Source: Dyadobacter arcticus
GTDB lineage: Bacteria; Bacteroidota; Bacteroidia; Cytophagales; Spirosomataceae
Direction of reading: 5' to 3'
NCBI RefSeq assembly: GCF_011762185.1
Contig: NZ_JAASQJ010000004.1
Coordinates: 434,001-498,000 of the forward strand
Length of the DNA stretch: 64,000 nucleotides
The notes below the pieces were generated by a model. The model made no database searches, was not told the origin of the DNA, and was given only the letters and a program-made list of their open reading frames with translations. A program made the translations under genes and the position numbers. This document shows positions 1 through 7,549 of this stretch, in pieces (position 1 is the first letter of the stretch; each line of letters begins with the position of its first letter).

Positions 1-36
1 GCCCTCCGGGATAATCAGATTATTACATAACCACCT

Positions 37-1296
37 ATGACTACTACTGACGTAATTCCCCTTATTGCAGACCCAAGTTTGGAATACTATGAACAAAAGG
101 CCCTCGAATTATTTGCTGCTTGTAAGTCTGTGGATATCAATACAATTCAGCACATTCGCAAATATCACCCTAGTCCTGAGAAACTAGCGACAATCAATAA
201 ACCGATAACGGGTTTCGGCCTGGACGATGCGCGTGTTATTCTGGCTCGACAGCATGGCTTTGAGGATCCAACCAGGTTTGCCGACCATATTTGCGAGCTT
301 TCAAAACTGGCATCTGAGGTCAACTATTTTGAACAGGCCGTAGAGGCTGTCATCAACGGAGAGACAGCTGCATTGCGCGCTTTGCTGGATGCCCGGCCCG
401 GACTCACATCTGAACGTTCGACACGCGCCCATGAGGCCACGCTGCTCCATTATGTGGCTGCAAACGGAACTGAAAATTTCAGGCAAAAGACGCCTGCAAA
501 TATTGTCGAGATCGCCGAAATACTACTGTCGGCGGGAAGTGAGGTGGATGCATTAGCAAAGGTTTACGACCAGAAATGGAGTACGACTCTTGATTTGACT
601 GTTTCCAGCGCTCATCCAGCCAAAGCCGGTGTTCAGTCGGAGCTCGTTGAAAAGCTGCTGGACTATGGCGCTGCAATCAATGGGATAAATGATGACGGGT
701 CGCCGCTTGCCAGCGCCATTTATTTTCAACATCCTGCGGCAGCGGTAACCCTGGTGGCGCGTGGGGCGAGGATAGATAATGTGGTGACAGCAGCTGCTAT
801 GGGCAAATGTGAAATGCTCGCCAATTATCTGGACGACACGGGTAGGCTGGTCCCGGACGCACCTTTGATCGACATTGGCTGGCTCGATGGGATTAAGTCC
901 CCGCAGGCAAACCTGGAACTCGCCTTCGTATGGGCGGCGATGATCAACCAGCAGGAAACCGTTTCTTTTTTACTCAATAAGGGGGTAAGTCCTGCGGCCC
1001 GCGACCAAAGGCAGTGGACGGCACTACATTGGGCAGCTTATCTCGGATATCCGGAGATTGTTGATCTGTTGCTTCGGAAAAAAGCCCCGCTGGAAGCCCG
1101 AAATGAATTTGGCGGAACGGTACTCGACCAGACACTTTGGGCGACTGTGAATGAAGGGGTGGGTCCGCACCACATTGAAATTGTGAGGAAATTAATTGAA
1201 GCAGGTGCGAAAATCCATTCCTGGTGGCTGTTTGCAGGACTTACCCCGCCTCTGGACGAACGTGTCGCGGAAGTGCTTCAGCAATATGATCTTTAA
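37..1296 (+). CDS. Ankyrin-repeat protein
   Basis: A 419-residue protein with no signal peptide or membrane segment, so probably cytoplasmic. The first 100 residues are helical and not recognised. From about residue 105 onward there are several ankyrin-like units; the clearest are near residue 325, with the motif WTALHWAAYLGYPEIVDLLL, and near residue 130 (ATLLHYVAANG). Ankyrin repeats bind other proteins; no enzymatic motif is visible and the partner is unknown. The stop is only 8 bp before the next gene, so the two may be cotranscribed although they look functionally unrelated. Only 36 bp of upstream sequence are in the window. Confidence 0.85.
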   Translation: MTTTDVIPLIADPSLEYYEQKALELFAACKSVDINTIQHIRKYHPSPEKLATINKPITGFGLDDARVILARQHGFEDPTRFADHICELSKLASEVNYFEQAVEAVINGETAALRALLDARPGLTSERSTRAHEATLLHYVAANGTENFRQKTPANIVEIAEILLSAGSEVDALAKVYDQKWSTTLDLTVSSAHPAKAGVQSELVEKLLDYGAAINGINDDGSPLASAIYFQHPAAAVTLVARGARIDNVVTAAAMGKCEMLANYLDDTGRLVPDAPLIDIGWLDGIKSPQANLELAFVWAAMINQQETVSFLLNKGVSPAARDQRQWTALHWAAYLGYPEIVDLLLRKKAPLEARNEFGGTVLDQTLWATVNEGVGPHHIEIVRKLIEAGAKIHSWWLFAGLTPPLDERVAEVLQQYDL

Positions 1297-1304
1297 TAAC
1301 ATTC

Positions 1305-3596
1305 ATGGCAAAACTTGTACTTGTTCTCTTTCTGCTCGTGAATTACACGTGCCTTCTTGGGCAACCGCTGGAAAAGCATGGGCTTCATTTTGATAAGCTT
1401 GCGGCAGTTTGGGATGAAGCCATACCTCTTGGAAATGGAACAGTCGGTGCATTGATCTGGCAGAAAGACGGGAATCTGAGATTTTCACTGGATAGGGCCG
1501 ATATTTGGGATATGAGGCCGATGGCCGGCCTGCATCGGGACGAATTTTCATACAAATGGGTTCAAGGACAAGTTGCTAAAAAGGATTATAAACCTGTCCA
1601 GCAGTATTTTGACGCGCCGTATGACAGGGAACCAGCGCCCTCCAAGATCCCGGCGGGAGGACTTGAATTTGCTTTGCCGTCATCATCAAAAGTGAAATCG
1701 GCAAAGTTACTCCTTGCCAATGCAATCTGCGAAGTGGAATGGGATAGTGGGATGAAGCTCAAAACTTTCGTCCACGCCACGCAGCCGGTGGGCTGGTTTC
1801 GGTTCGAAAATATTAAATCCGCATTTTTGCCCGAGTTGGTTGCTCCGAAATACCAGGGAAAAATAGCGGCAGGAGGTGAAGTTAACTCGCTGGTAGGGGA
1901 CGATCTCGCAAGGCTGGGATACAAGCAAGGGACCGTAGAACGTCAGAAAAACCGCATTGTTTACCAGCAGGAAGGCTGGGGAGGGTTTCGCTATGAAATA
2001 ACGGTTGAGTGGAGAGAACCGAAAGCAGGAATTTTGGAGGGTGTATGGAGCATTTCATCCCAATACCCCGATCAGAAAATAAGCGTTGCAGCCTCCGATC
2101 ATATCAAGACCGCTTTGGCCCGCGGTTATCATAAGGATTTCGACTCGCATAGTGCCTGGTGGAAAGGATTTTGGTCAAAATCCTCGTTACGCATTCCAGA
2201 TCCGATCTTGGAGAAACAATGGTTTTTGGAACAATACAAATTTGGTTCAGCAGCGAGAAGAGGTGCTCCACCGATTTCCCTGCAGGCAGTATGGACCGCC
2301 GATAACGGCCGGATACCACCTTGGAAAGGCGACTTTCACCACGATCTGAACACGCAGCTGAGTTACTGGCCGTCGTACAGCGGCAATCACCTGGAAGAAG
2401 GCCTGGGGTACTTTGACCATCTGGACACCAACATTCTCAATTACAAACGGTACACCAAAATGTACTTTGGAACCGACGGCCTGGCAGTTCCCGGAGTAAC
2501 TACATTGGATGGGACAGAAATGGGTGGCTGGATCCAGTATTCGCTCTCTCCAACCGTGTCATCCTGGCTTGCCCAGCATTATTACCTGCAGTGGCGTTAC
2601 AGCATGGACCGGGGCTTTTTGGAAAACAAAGCTTATCCCTGGTTCAGGGAGGTATGTACGTTTCTTGAACAAATTACCGTGAAAAGTAAGGATGGAATGA
2701 GGAAACTGCCCATCGGTTCCAGTCCGGAAATCAACGATAACAAGCTGACAGCCTGGTTCGATGAAAATACGAATTATGATCTTGCGCTGATGAAATTCGC
2801 AATGGGCACGGCCGCGGAGCTGGCACAAGAGCTTGGAAAAGATGCTGAGGCGGCGCACTGGAAGCAGCTGGCTGCGGAATTTGGCGATTATGCAATTACC
2901 AAAAATAATGAATTGATGTTTGCGCCCTCTTTGCCATACAACGAATCGCATCGGCATTTCTCGCACATGATGGCGATCCACCCACTGGGACTTTTGAGAT
3001 GGGAGGATGGAGATAAATCCAGGTCTATTATCAAAAATTCCATCAGCCTGCTGGAAAAAACAGGTCCGGATTATTGGTGTGGTTATTCTTATTCATGGCT
3101 GGCCAATATGAAGGCCAGGGCGAAGGATGGTGATGGGGCGGCAAAATATCTGGAAGTTTTTGCTAGGGCTTTTTGTTTGCCCAACAGTTTTCACGTCAAC
3201 GGAGACCAAACAAAGTCAGGTCTTTCTAAATTTACATACAGACCGTTTACACTCGAGGGTAACTTTGCTTTTGCGGCCGGTTTGCAGGAAATGCTCATTC
3301 AGAGTTATGCAGGATTCATCGAAGTTTTGCCCGCAGTTCCGGCAGATTGGAAGGATATATCTTTTGAAAATCTAAGAACTGAAGGCGCTTTCCTGGTCAG
3401 TGTCAAAAAAGAAAACGGTAGGCTGTCAGAGGTCAAGATCGTCTCTGAAAAAGGGGGTTTGACGAACTTAAAACAGCCATTCAAAAAATGGAAAACAATT
3501 TCTGCCAGCGACATTCTACTCAGCAATGGAGCAAATGGGATGATCGAACTTGAATGCAAGCCGGGAGGATATATCGTGCTGCAAAATGCCGAATGA
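1305..3596 (+). CDS. Secreted GH95-like glycoside hydrolase
   Basis: A 763-residue protein with an N-terminal signal peptide (cleavage probably after LLGQ). The N-terminal part has the PLGNGTVGALIW signature of the GH95 (alpha-L-fucosidase/galactosidase) beta-domain. The central region has LQAVWTADNGRIPPWKGDF followed by HDLNTQLSYWPSYSGN, which matches the (alpha/alpha)6 barrel of GH95, where the paired Asn residues of the N-x-N-T-Q stretch help catalysis. Here the first of these positions is Asp (DLNTQ), so the substrate or mechanism may differ from characterised fucosidases. The C-terminus is a beta-sandwich. It likely acts in the periplasm or at the cell surface on a glycan side chain. It lies 8 bp after the ankyrin gene, with no SusCD beside it. 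Confidence 0.75.
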   Translation: MAKLVLVLFLLVNYTCLLGQPLEKHGLHFDKLAAVWDEAIPLGNGTVGALIWQKDGNLRFSLDRADIWDMRPMAGLHRDEFSYKWVQGQVAKKDYKPVQQYFDAPYDREPAPSKIPAGGLEFALPSSSKVKSAKLLLANAICEVEWDSGMKLKTFVHATQPVGWFRFENIKSAFLPELVAPKYQGKIAAGGEVNSLVGDDLARLGYKQGTVERQKNRIVYQQEGWGGFRYEITVEWREPKAGILEGVWSISSQYPDQKISVAASDHIKTALARGYHKDFDSHSAWWKGFWSKSSLRIPDPILEKQWFLEQYKFGSAARRGAPPISLQAVWTADNGRIPPWKGDFHHDLNTQLSYWPSYSGNHLEEGLGYFDHLDTNILNYKRYTKMYFGTDGLAVPGVTTLDGTEMGGWIQYSLSPTVSSWLAQHYYLQWRYSMDRGFLENKAYPWFREVCTFLEQITVKSKDGMRKLPIGSSPEINDNKLTAWFDENTNYDLALMKFAMGTAAELAQELGKDAEAAHWKQLAAEFGDYAITKNNELMFAPSLPYNESHRHFSHMMAIHPLGLLRWEDGDKSRSIIKNSISLLEKTGPDYWCGYSYSWLANMKARAKDGDGAAKYLEVFARAFCLPNSFHVNGDQTKSGLSKFTYRPFTLEGNFAFAAGLQEMLIQSYAGFIEVLPAVPADWKDISFENLRTEGAFLVSVKKENGRLSEVKIVSEKGGLTNLKQPFKKWKTISASDILLSNGANGMIELECKPGGYIVLQNAE

Positions 3597-3818
3597 CAAC
3601 CCAAAACCCGCGCAGAGAATTCGTTAAAAGATAAAATACTGGTCATAATAAGTTAACAGTCAGATAATTACAAAATTTTTTACGATTGTTATTGAAACTA
3701 TTTTAGAATAATCTGGACTTTGCGGCGAAAATGAAAAAGTGTGTCGAAAAATGTTGGTAAGCGTGATTCGGATACCATATCTTGCATATGATCTTCTCAA
3801 CGATATTTAATTTTACAC

Positions 3819-4748
3819 ATGCTTTCTTCATCTTATCTGCCGATACGTTCGGTCCTGCTAGTCACGCTTTGGCTGGGTGGAACATCAGAGTTGGTGGCAC
3901 AGAACACACTGGAATTTGTCCAGGACGGAGTGAACAACAGCTACACACCCCCTGTCCCTAAAGGCCCGACCTCCATTCCGCAGACGCTCTCTTTTTACCT
4001 AAACAAGAATGGGGCAAGCGATCAGGGAATCTACTTCCAGAAATCGGCAAAAGACCTTTCTGTCACATTCAGTTTTGATGATCAGCCTTATCTCACCGTT
4101 CCACAGCATGTTACCGGAATGACGTTCGGTGCTGCCTCCGGCGCTAGCAGTTCTCAGGTCAGATCCGTTTCCGTGGCGAATACTAATTACTACTATACAG
4201 ATACAACGCGGACAATTTTCACCGCGCATCCGGATGGGCCGGTAGGACAGGGTGTGAATTTGTATGCCAATACAGGTCTGCAGGTTTTTTTGTCGGCCAA
4301 GCCGCTGTTGCTTTCCAATGCGCCCAAGTCTGATACGAGCCGTTATTATTATGGTAAAATCAGATTGCAATTTAGTCGCCCGGTTACGGATCCGGTACTA
4401 TCCCTGCTGGGCCTCGGCGCCACTTCAAACTTTGGGAACAAACGCCTGGGTTTCGCCACAGAACTTGAATTACTGACACCGGCATTGACGCTGGCAAAGC
4501 TATCAGGAAACAAGGAAATACTTGTGGATGGGTCAAAACAGAAGATTCTACATTCCAAAACAGCCATTACCGGTAGTTGCAATACGGGCGCCGCTTGTGG
4601 GAGCGTGCTTATCAAAGGCACTGGCATCACCAGTCTGGTGTTTGGGGTTTACCTCCGTGCCGATGGGGGAGACGGAGTTTGGGGAACGGAAAAGGTGACC
4701 AATTCCGGCGATATGTGGCACATTACGCTATCTCTGCCTGATCAGTGA
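3819..4748 (+). CDS. Secreted protein of unknown function
   Basis: A 309-residue protein with a signal peptide (LWLGGTSELVAQ end). The mature part is rich in Ser, Thr, Gly and aromatic residues and looks all-beta, with two close cysteines (SCNTGAACGSV, near residue 250). I do not recognise the family; the overall look is that of the N-terminal module of large Bacteroidota surface proteins. No C-terminal sorting domain is present, so it may be a shortened version. Its last 26 bp overlap the 3' end of the convergent HxlR gene, which would fit loss of a longer C-terminus, but this is inference. Confidence 0.7.
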   Translation: MLSSSYLPIRSVLLVTLWLGGTSELVAQNTLEFVQDGVNNSYTPPVPKGPTSIPQTLSFYLNKNGASDQGIYFQKSAKDLSVTFSFDDQPYLTVPQHVTGMTFGAASGASSSQVRSVSVANTNYYYTDTTRTIFTAHPDGPVGQGVNLYANTGLQVFLSAKPLLLSNAPKSDTSRYYYGKIRLQFSRPVTDPVLSLLGLGATSNFGNKRLGFATELELLTPALTLAKLSGNKEILVDGSKQKILHSKTAITGSCNTGAACGSVLIKGTGITSLVFGVYLRADGGDGVWGTEKVTNSGDMWHITLSLPDQ

Positions 4749-5130
4749 GTAGTATTGCCGTTTTTGCATCACTTTTAATCTTCGCACGATGCATCTCACC
4801 CCAGTTGATGAGTGATTGAAGAACAGGGTCCAGTGTGTCGCTATATTCAGTCAGCTCATATTCGATAATGACGGCTGGCTCGGTGTAAACATTTCGTTTT
4901 ACAAACCCATTGAGCTCCAACTCCTTTAATTCATTGGACAACACCCTCGCTGAAATTCCGGAAACGGTCCGCTGAAGATCATTAAACCTTCTGTTACCTT
5001 CCGAAAGGGCAATAATCACGCGCAATTTCCATTTGCCACCAATCACATATAGGGCGTCACCAACGGCGCCTAATTTTCCATTACATTCCGTTGTGGAATG
5101 GGTTACTCTGTTTTTATCACTGATTCGCAT
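4723..5130 (-). CDS. HxlR-family transcriptional regulator
   Basis: A 135-residue winged-helix protein. The conserved HxlR layout is present: an N-terminal Cys (ECNGKLGAVGDALYVIGGKW), then the recognition region RRFNDLQRTVSGISARVLSNELKELELNGFV and the wing ending in YELTEYSDTL. Many HxlR proteins use the N-terminal Cys to sense oxidants or electrophiles. It is divergent from the DoxX gene, with two perfect inverted repeats in the 93-bp gap, so it probably represses doxX and itself. Its 3' end overlaps the convergent secreted-protein gene by 26 bp. Confidence 0.9.
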   Translation of the reverse strand: MRISDKNRVTHSTTECNGKLGAVGDALYVIGGKWKLRVIIALSEGNRRFNDLQRTVSGISARVLSNELKELELNGFVKRNVYTEPAVIIEYELTEYSDTLDPVLQSLINWGEMHRAKIKSDAKTAILLTDQAEIA

Positions 5131-5144
5131 GTGAGCACTAACTT

Positions 5145-5190
5145 AAAGGTTACTACTAACCTTTGGTATACTACTAATAATTTATTAGTA
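5145..5190. promoter_or_regulatory. Paired inverted-repeat operators, hxlR/doxX
   Basis: Two perfect inverted repeats lie side by side in the divergent promoter region. The first is AAAGGTT-ACTACT-AACCTTT (5145-5164) and the second is TACTAATAA-T-TTATTAGTA (5172-5190). Both contain ACTA/TAGT half-sites. They are the best candidates for the binding sites of the adjacent HxlR regulator; this is inferred from position and symmetry. Confidence 0.65.
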
Positions 5191-5223
5191 AAGATAGCTA
5201 TTTTTGTGTCAAACAAATTGACT

Positions 5224-5592
5224 ATGAAAGCAAAAAAAATAATTACCATCGCCGTCACCGTGATCGCTTCGGGAATGGTTATCCTTAGTGGCATAATGAA
5301 ATTAATGGGCAGCGCAGAAGTGGTGGACGGGCTCGGGAAGGTCGGAGTGGGGAAGTACCTGACGATTTTAGGCTTAATGGAGATTGGCTTTACTGCCTTA
5401 TTCATTTATCCCAAAACCATGAAAATCGGTTTCCTTTTATTGATCTGTTATTTTGCAGGGGCACTTGCCACCGAATTGTCTCATGGCTTGCCATTCAATG
5501 CATTGCTTCCTATGATATTGATCTGGGTCGCCGCTTTTTTAAGAGCTCCTTCAATTTTTCTTCCTGTTTCAGAAAAACCAGTCGCCATTTAG
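5224..5592 (+). CDS. DoxX-like membrane protein
   Basis: A 122-residue protein with four hydrophobic segments, typical of the DoxX/DoxX-like family of small membrane proteins, often linked to redox or thiol stress. I chose the ATG at 5224 (MKAKKII) because the in-frame sequence upstream runs through the operator repeats and lacks a plausible start. It is divergent from the HxlR regulator and is followed by a strong hairpin shared with the convergent DUF899 gene. The regulator-DoxX pairing is common and fits electrophile- or redox-induced expression (inference). Confidence 0.85.
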   Translation: MKAKKIITIAVTVIASGMVILSGIMKLMGSAEVVDGLGKVGVGKYLTILGLMEIGFTALFIYPKTMKIGFLLLICYFAGALATELSHGLPFNALLPMILIWVAAFLRAPSIFLPVSEKPVAI

Positions 5593-5620
5593 ATAAAGAC
5601 TTATTTATTAAATATGAAAG

Positions 5621-5656
5621 AAGAAGCCAGGATGTCGTTGTTCATCCTGGCTTCTT
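5621..5656. terminator. Bidirectional terminator hairpin
   Basis: A perfect 14-bp stem (AAGAAGCCAGGATG with CATCCTGGCTTCTT, 8-nt loop) lies between the convergent doxX-like and DUF899 genes. A/T-rich flanks on both sides would serve termination in either direction. It ends 2 bp from the DUF899 stop codon. Confidence 0.8.
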
Positions 5657-5657
5657 G

Positions 5658-6446
5658 TTAATGGCAGCAGCTGTCAGACTCACCTTTGAAATCATCATAC
5701 TTATCATGGTGGCGCATCCAGTCCATGGTACTGTCTTCATTTCTTCCTTTTGGTGTAAGGTCAAGATAGTTGTGTGCGCCAATTAATATATCGCCGCCCC
5801 TGCCATAATTGGAATAACTATGATAAATGTTCCCGGCTTCATCTTTGAAGAACACACTCATGCCCGGTGACTCGGTCCCGGAATCGTGGGCCAGATATTC
5901 ATAATTATAATATACCTCCCCTTTTTCAATTTGCTCTTCGGTGAAAGAAACATTGAAATCGTAATTGAAATCGCTCTCAGAAGATGATACCCATTTGAAA
6001 TTCCACTCCATTCTTTTCTTGAACGCTAGCAATTTTGGAAGTGGTGCGCGGGAAACAACTACAACCGAAACATCGTGGTGTGCCAGATGCAGGTTTGCCC
6101 CATCAAGATGGTCTACCAGAAAAGAGCATCCGGGACAACCTTCTTCGTCATCCGGCCCAAACATAAAATGATAAATCATCAGTTGGCTATTTCCTTCAAA
6201 AAGGTCTGAAAGATTCAATTTTCCGTCGATTCCCTCAAACTGATAGGTCTTATCTACTTTTGTCCAGGGCAGGTTACGCCGCTGTTCGCTAAGTTGGTCG
6301 TTGAGTTTGGTTAGTTCTTTTTCTTTTTTTAATAAGAGCTTGCGCGCAGCGATCCACTCTTCGTGGGAAACAACCGGATGCCCGCTAAGGTGGCCTGAAA
6401 GACTTTTTTCTGAAATATCATTCAAGACTTCTTGATGCTTTTCCAT
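5658..6446 (-). CDS. DUF899 thioredoxin-fold protein
   Basis: A 262-residue cytoplasmic protein of the DUF899 (thioredoxin-like) family. Diagnostic stretches are VSHEEWIAARKLLLKKEKEL near the N-terminus, LMIYHFMFGPDDEEGCPGCS with a CPGC redox-type motif in the middle, and the C-terminal SYSNYGRGGDILIGAHNYLD / WMRHHDKYDD. Related proteins are annotated as putative dithiol-disulfide oxidoreductases, but the biological role is not known. It ends in SCCH, two extra adjacent cysteines. It is monocistronic, with a 330-bp upstream gap. Confidence 0.85.
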   Translation of the reverse strand: MEKHQEVLNDISEKSLSGHLSGHPVVSHEEWIAARKLLLKKEKELTKLNDQLSEQRRNLPWTKVDKTYQFEGIDGKLNLSDLFEGNSQLMIYHFMFGPDDEEGCPGCSFLVDHLDGANLHLAHHDVSVVVVSRAPLPKLLAFKKRMEWNFKWVSSSESDFNYDFNVSFTEEQIEKGEVYYNYEYLAHDSGTESPGMSVFFKDEAGNIYHSYSNYGRGGDILIGAHNYLDLTPKGRNEDSTMDWMRHHDKYDDFKGESDSCCH

Positions 6447-6776
6447 AGTTCAAGGTTTTTGTTTTCACAAATTTCAGATTTAATATTAAGAAACACAGCG
6501 TCATAAAAGACGGATTTGAGGGGGCATTTGAGACATTATTTTTTCCCATGTTCACTACATGATGTTGATATTGTGGTGATTAGTTGTGTAATCGTAACCC
6601 ATTTTTGCGGCATTTAAGGGACAGTACGGTTACATATTATGGGTTTAACTGTCCTGGTGACGCCTCAAGGCCGTTCATTTGCCTTTATAGAAACGCCTGG
6701 CAAGTTGGTATGATTTTTTGAGCTAATCTTAGTAATATCATAATTGTTAAAGATTAATCAACAAATATAAGGTATC
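6447..6776. other. Intergenic region, divergent promoters
   Basis: No gene is seen in this 330-bp A/T-rich gap between the divergent DUF899 and Thr-rich genes. The main structure is a 7-bp inverted repeat, GGACAGT (6619-6625) with ACTGTCC (6648-6654), which may be an operator or a hairpin. No convincing TTG-N20-TAnnTTTG promoter was found. Confidence 0.5.
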
Positions 6777-7373
6777 ATGAAAACTTTAAAATTAAACATT
6801 ATGGCGCTTGCGATCTTAGGATCAACGGCAGCATTTGCGCAAACGACAACGCCATCGTCATCGACTCCATCTTCCACGACACCGTCATCAACGCAATCAA
6901 GTACGCCAGAGTCGACGAGTACAACACAGCCTAAAACTGTTCCGGGAAGTACTGTACAGCCATCTACGCTGCCTGGCGCAACTAAACCTGCTACAACGAC
7001 GCAGCAACCGGCCACATCAACAACGCCTAGCACTTCTACGCAGCCGACAACTGTACCACCGGGAACTGTCCCTGACAGGACTACTTCGCCAACCACAACC
7101 AGTCCTGTAACGACCCCGCAATCATCATCGAATGTGCCACGGACGGGAACTACCACTCCTGGAAAGACTTCAACTTCAACAATTCCGGGAAGTACAACTC
7201 AGCCATCGAGCACAATACCATCGAGCTCTAATGTACCTGCGACCAATACGATCCCAAGTACAACTCAACCCTCGACAACACCTAATAATACGACAACACC
7301 TTCGGCAACAGTGCCGGGCAGCACAACAACGCCGTCCACGATTCCAAGCACTAGCACAACGCCAAGGAAATAA
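6777..7373 (+). CDS. Thr/Ser/Pro-rich secreted low-complexity protein
   Basis: A 198-residue protein with a clear signal peptide (MKTLKLNIMALAILGSTAAFA). The rest is made almost only of Thr, Ser, Pro, Gln and Val with degenerate repeats such as VPGST, TTQPST, TIPSS and TTTPS. There is no globular domain, no cysteine and no sorting domain. Such sequences are usually extended and heavily O-glycosylated; Bacteroidota O-glycosylate D-S/T-A-type sites, which are not evident here. A terminator follows. The opposite strand is also open in part, but only as a mirror of the repeats. Confidence 0.75.
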   Translation: MKTLKLNIMALAILGSTAAFAQTTTPSSSTPSSTTPSSTQSSTPESTSTTQPKTVPGSTVQPSTLPGATKPATTTQQPATSTTPSTSTQPTTVPPGTVPDRTTSPTTTSPVTTPQSSSNVPRTGTTTPGKTSTSTIPGSTTQPSSTIPSSSNVPATNTIPSTTQPSTTPNNTTTPSATVPGSTTTPSTIPSTSTTPRK

Positions 7374-7400
7374 TTGGATGGTTATTTTAGTCGTAGAGAG

Positions 7401-7435
7401 GAAGCCTGCAGCATTATTGTCTGCGGGCTTTCTTG
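7401..7435 (+). terminator. Terminator after Thr-rich gene
   Basis: Hairpin GAAGCCTGCAG (7401-7411) with CTGCGGGCTTTC (7421-7432), about 11 pairs with one wobble, followed by a short T-containing tail. It ends the transcript of the Thr-rich protein gene. Confidence 0.65.
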
Positions 7436-7549
7436 TTAGAAAAATATCCGATCGTCATGCCTTCTGATAATTCAATATTGATTATCTGGCAGATATCGCG
7501 GACAAACATTAAGTTCGTAGAAAATATAAACATCTAAAAAACACCCACT

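Noticed and set aside
6758..7156. 132-codon minus-strand Val-rich ORF
   Set aside because: It is the mirror of the Thr-rich repeats on the plus strand; low complexity makes both strands open.
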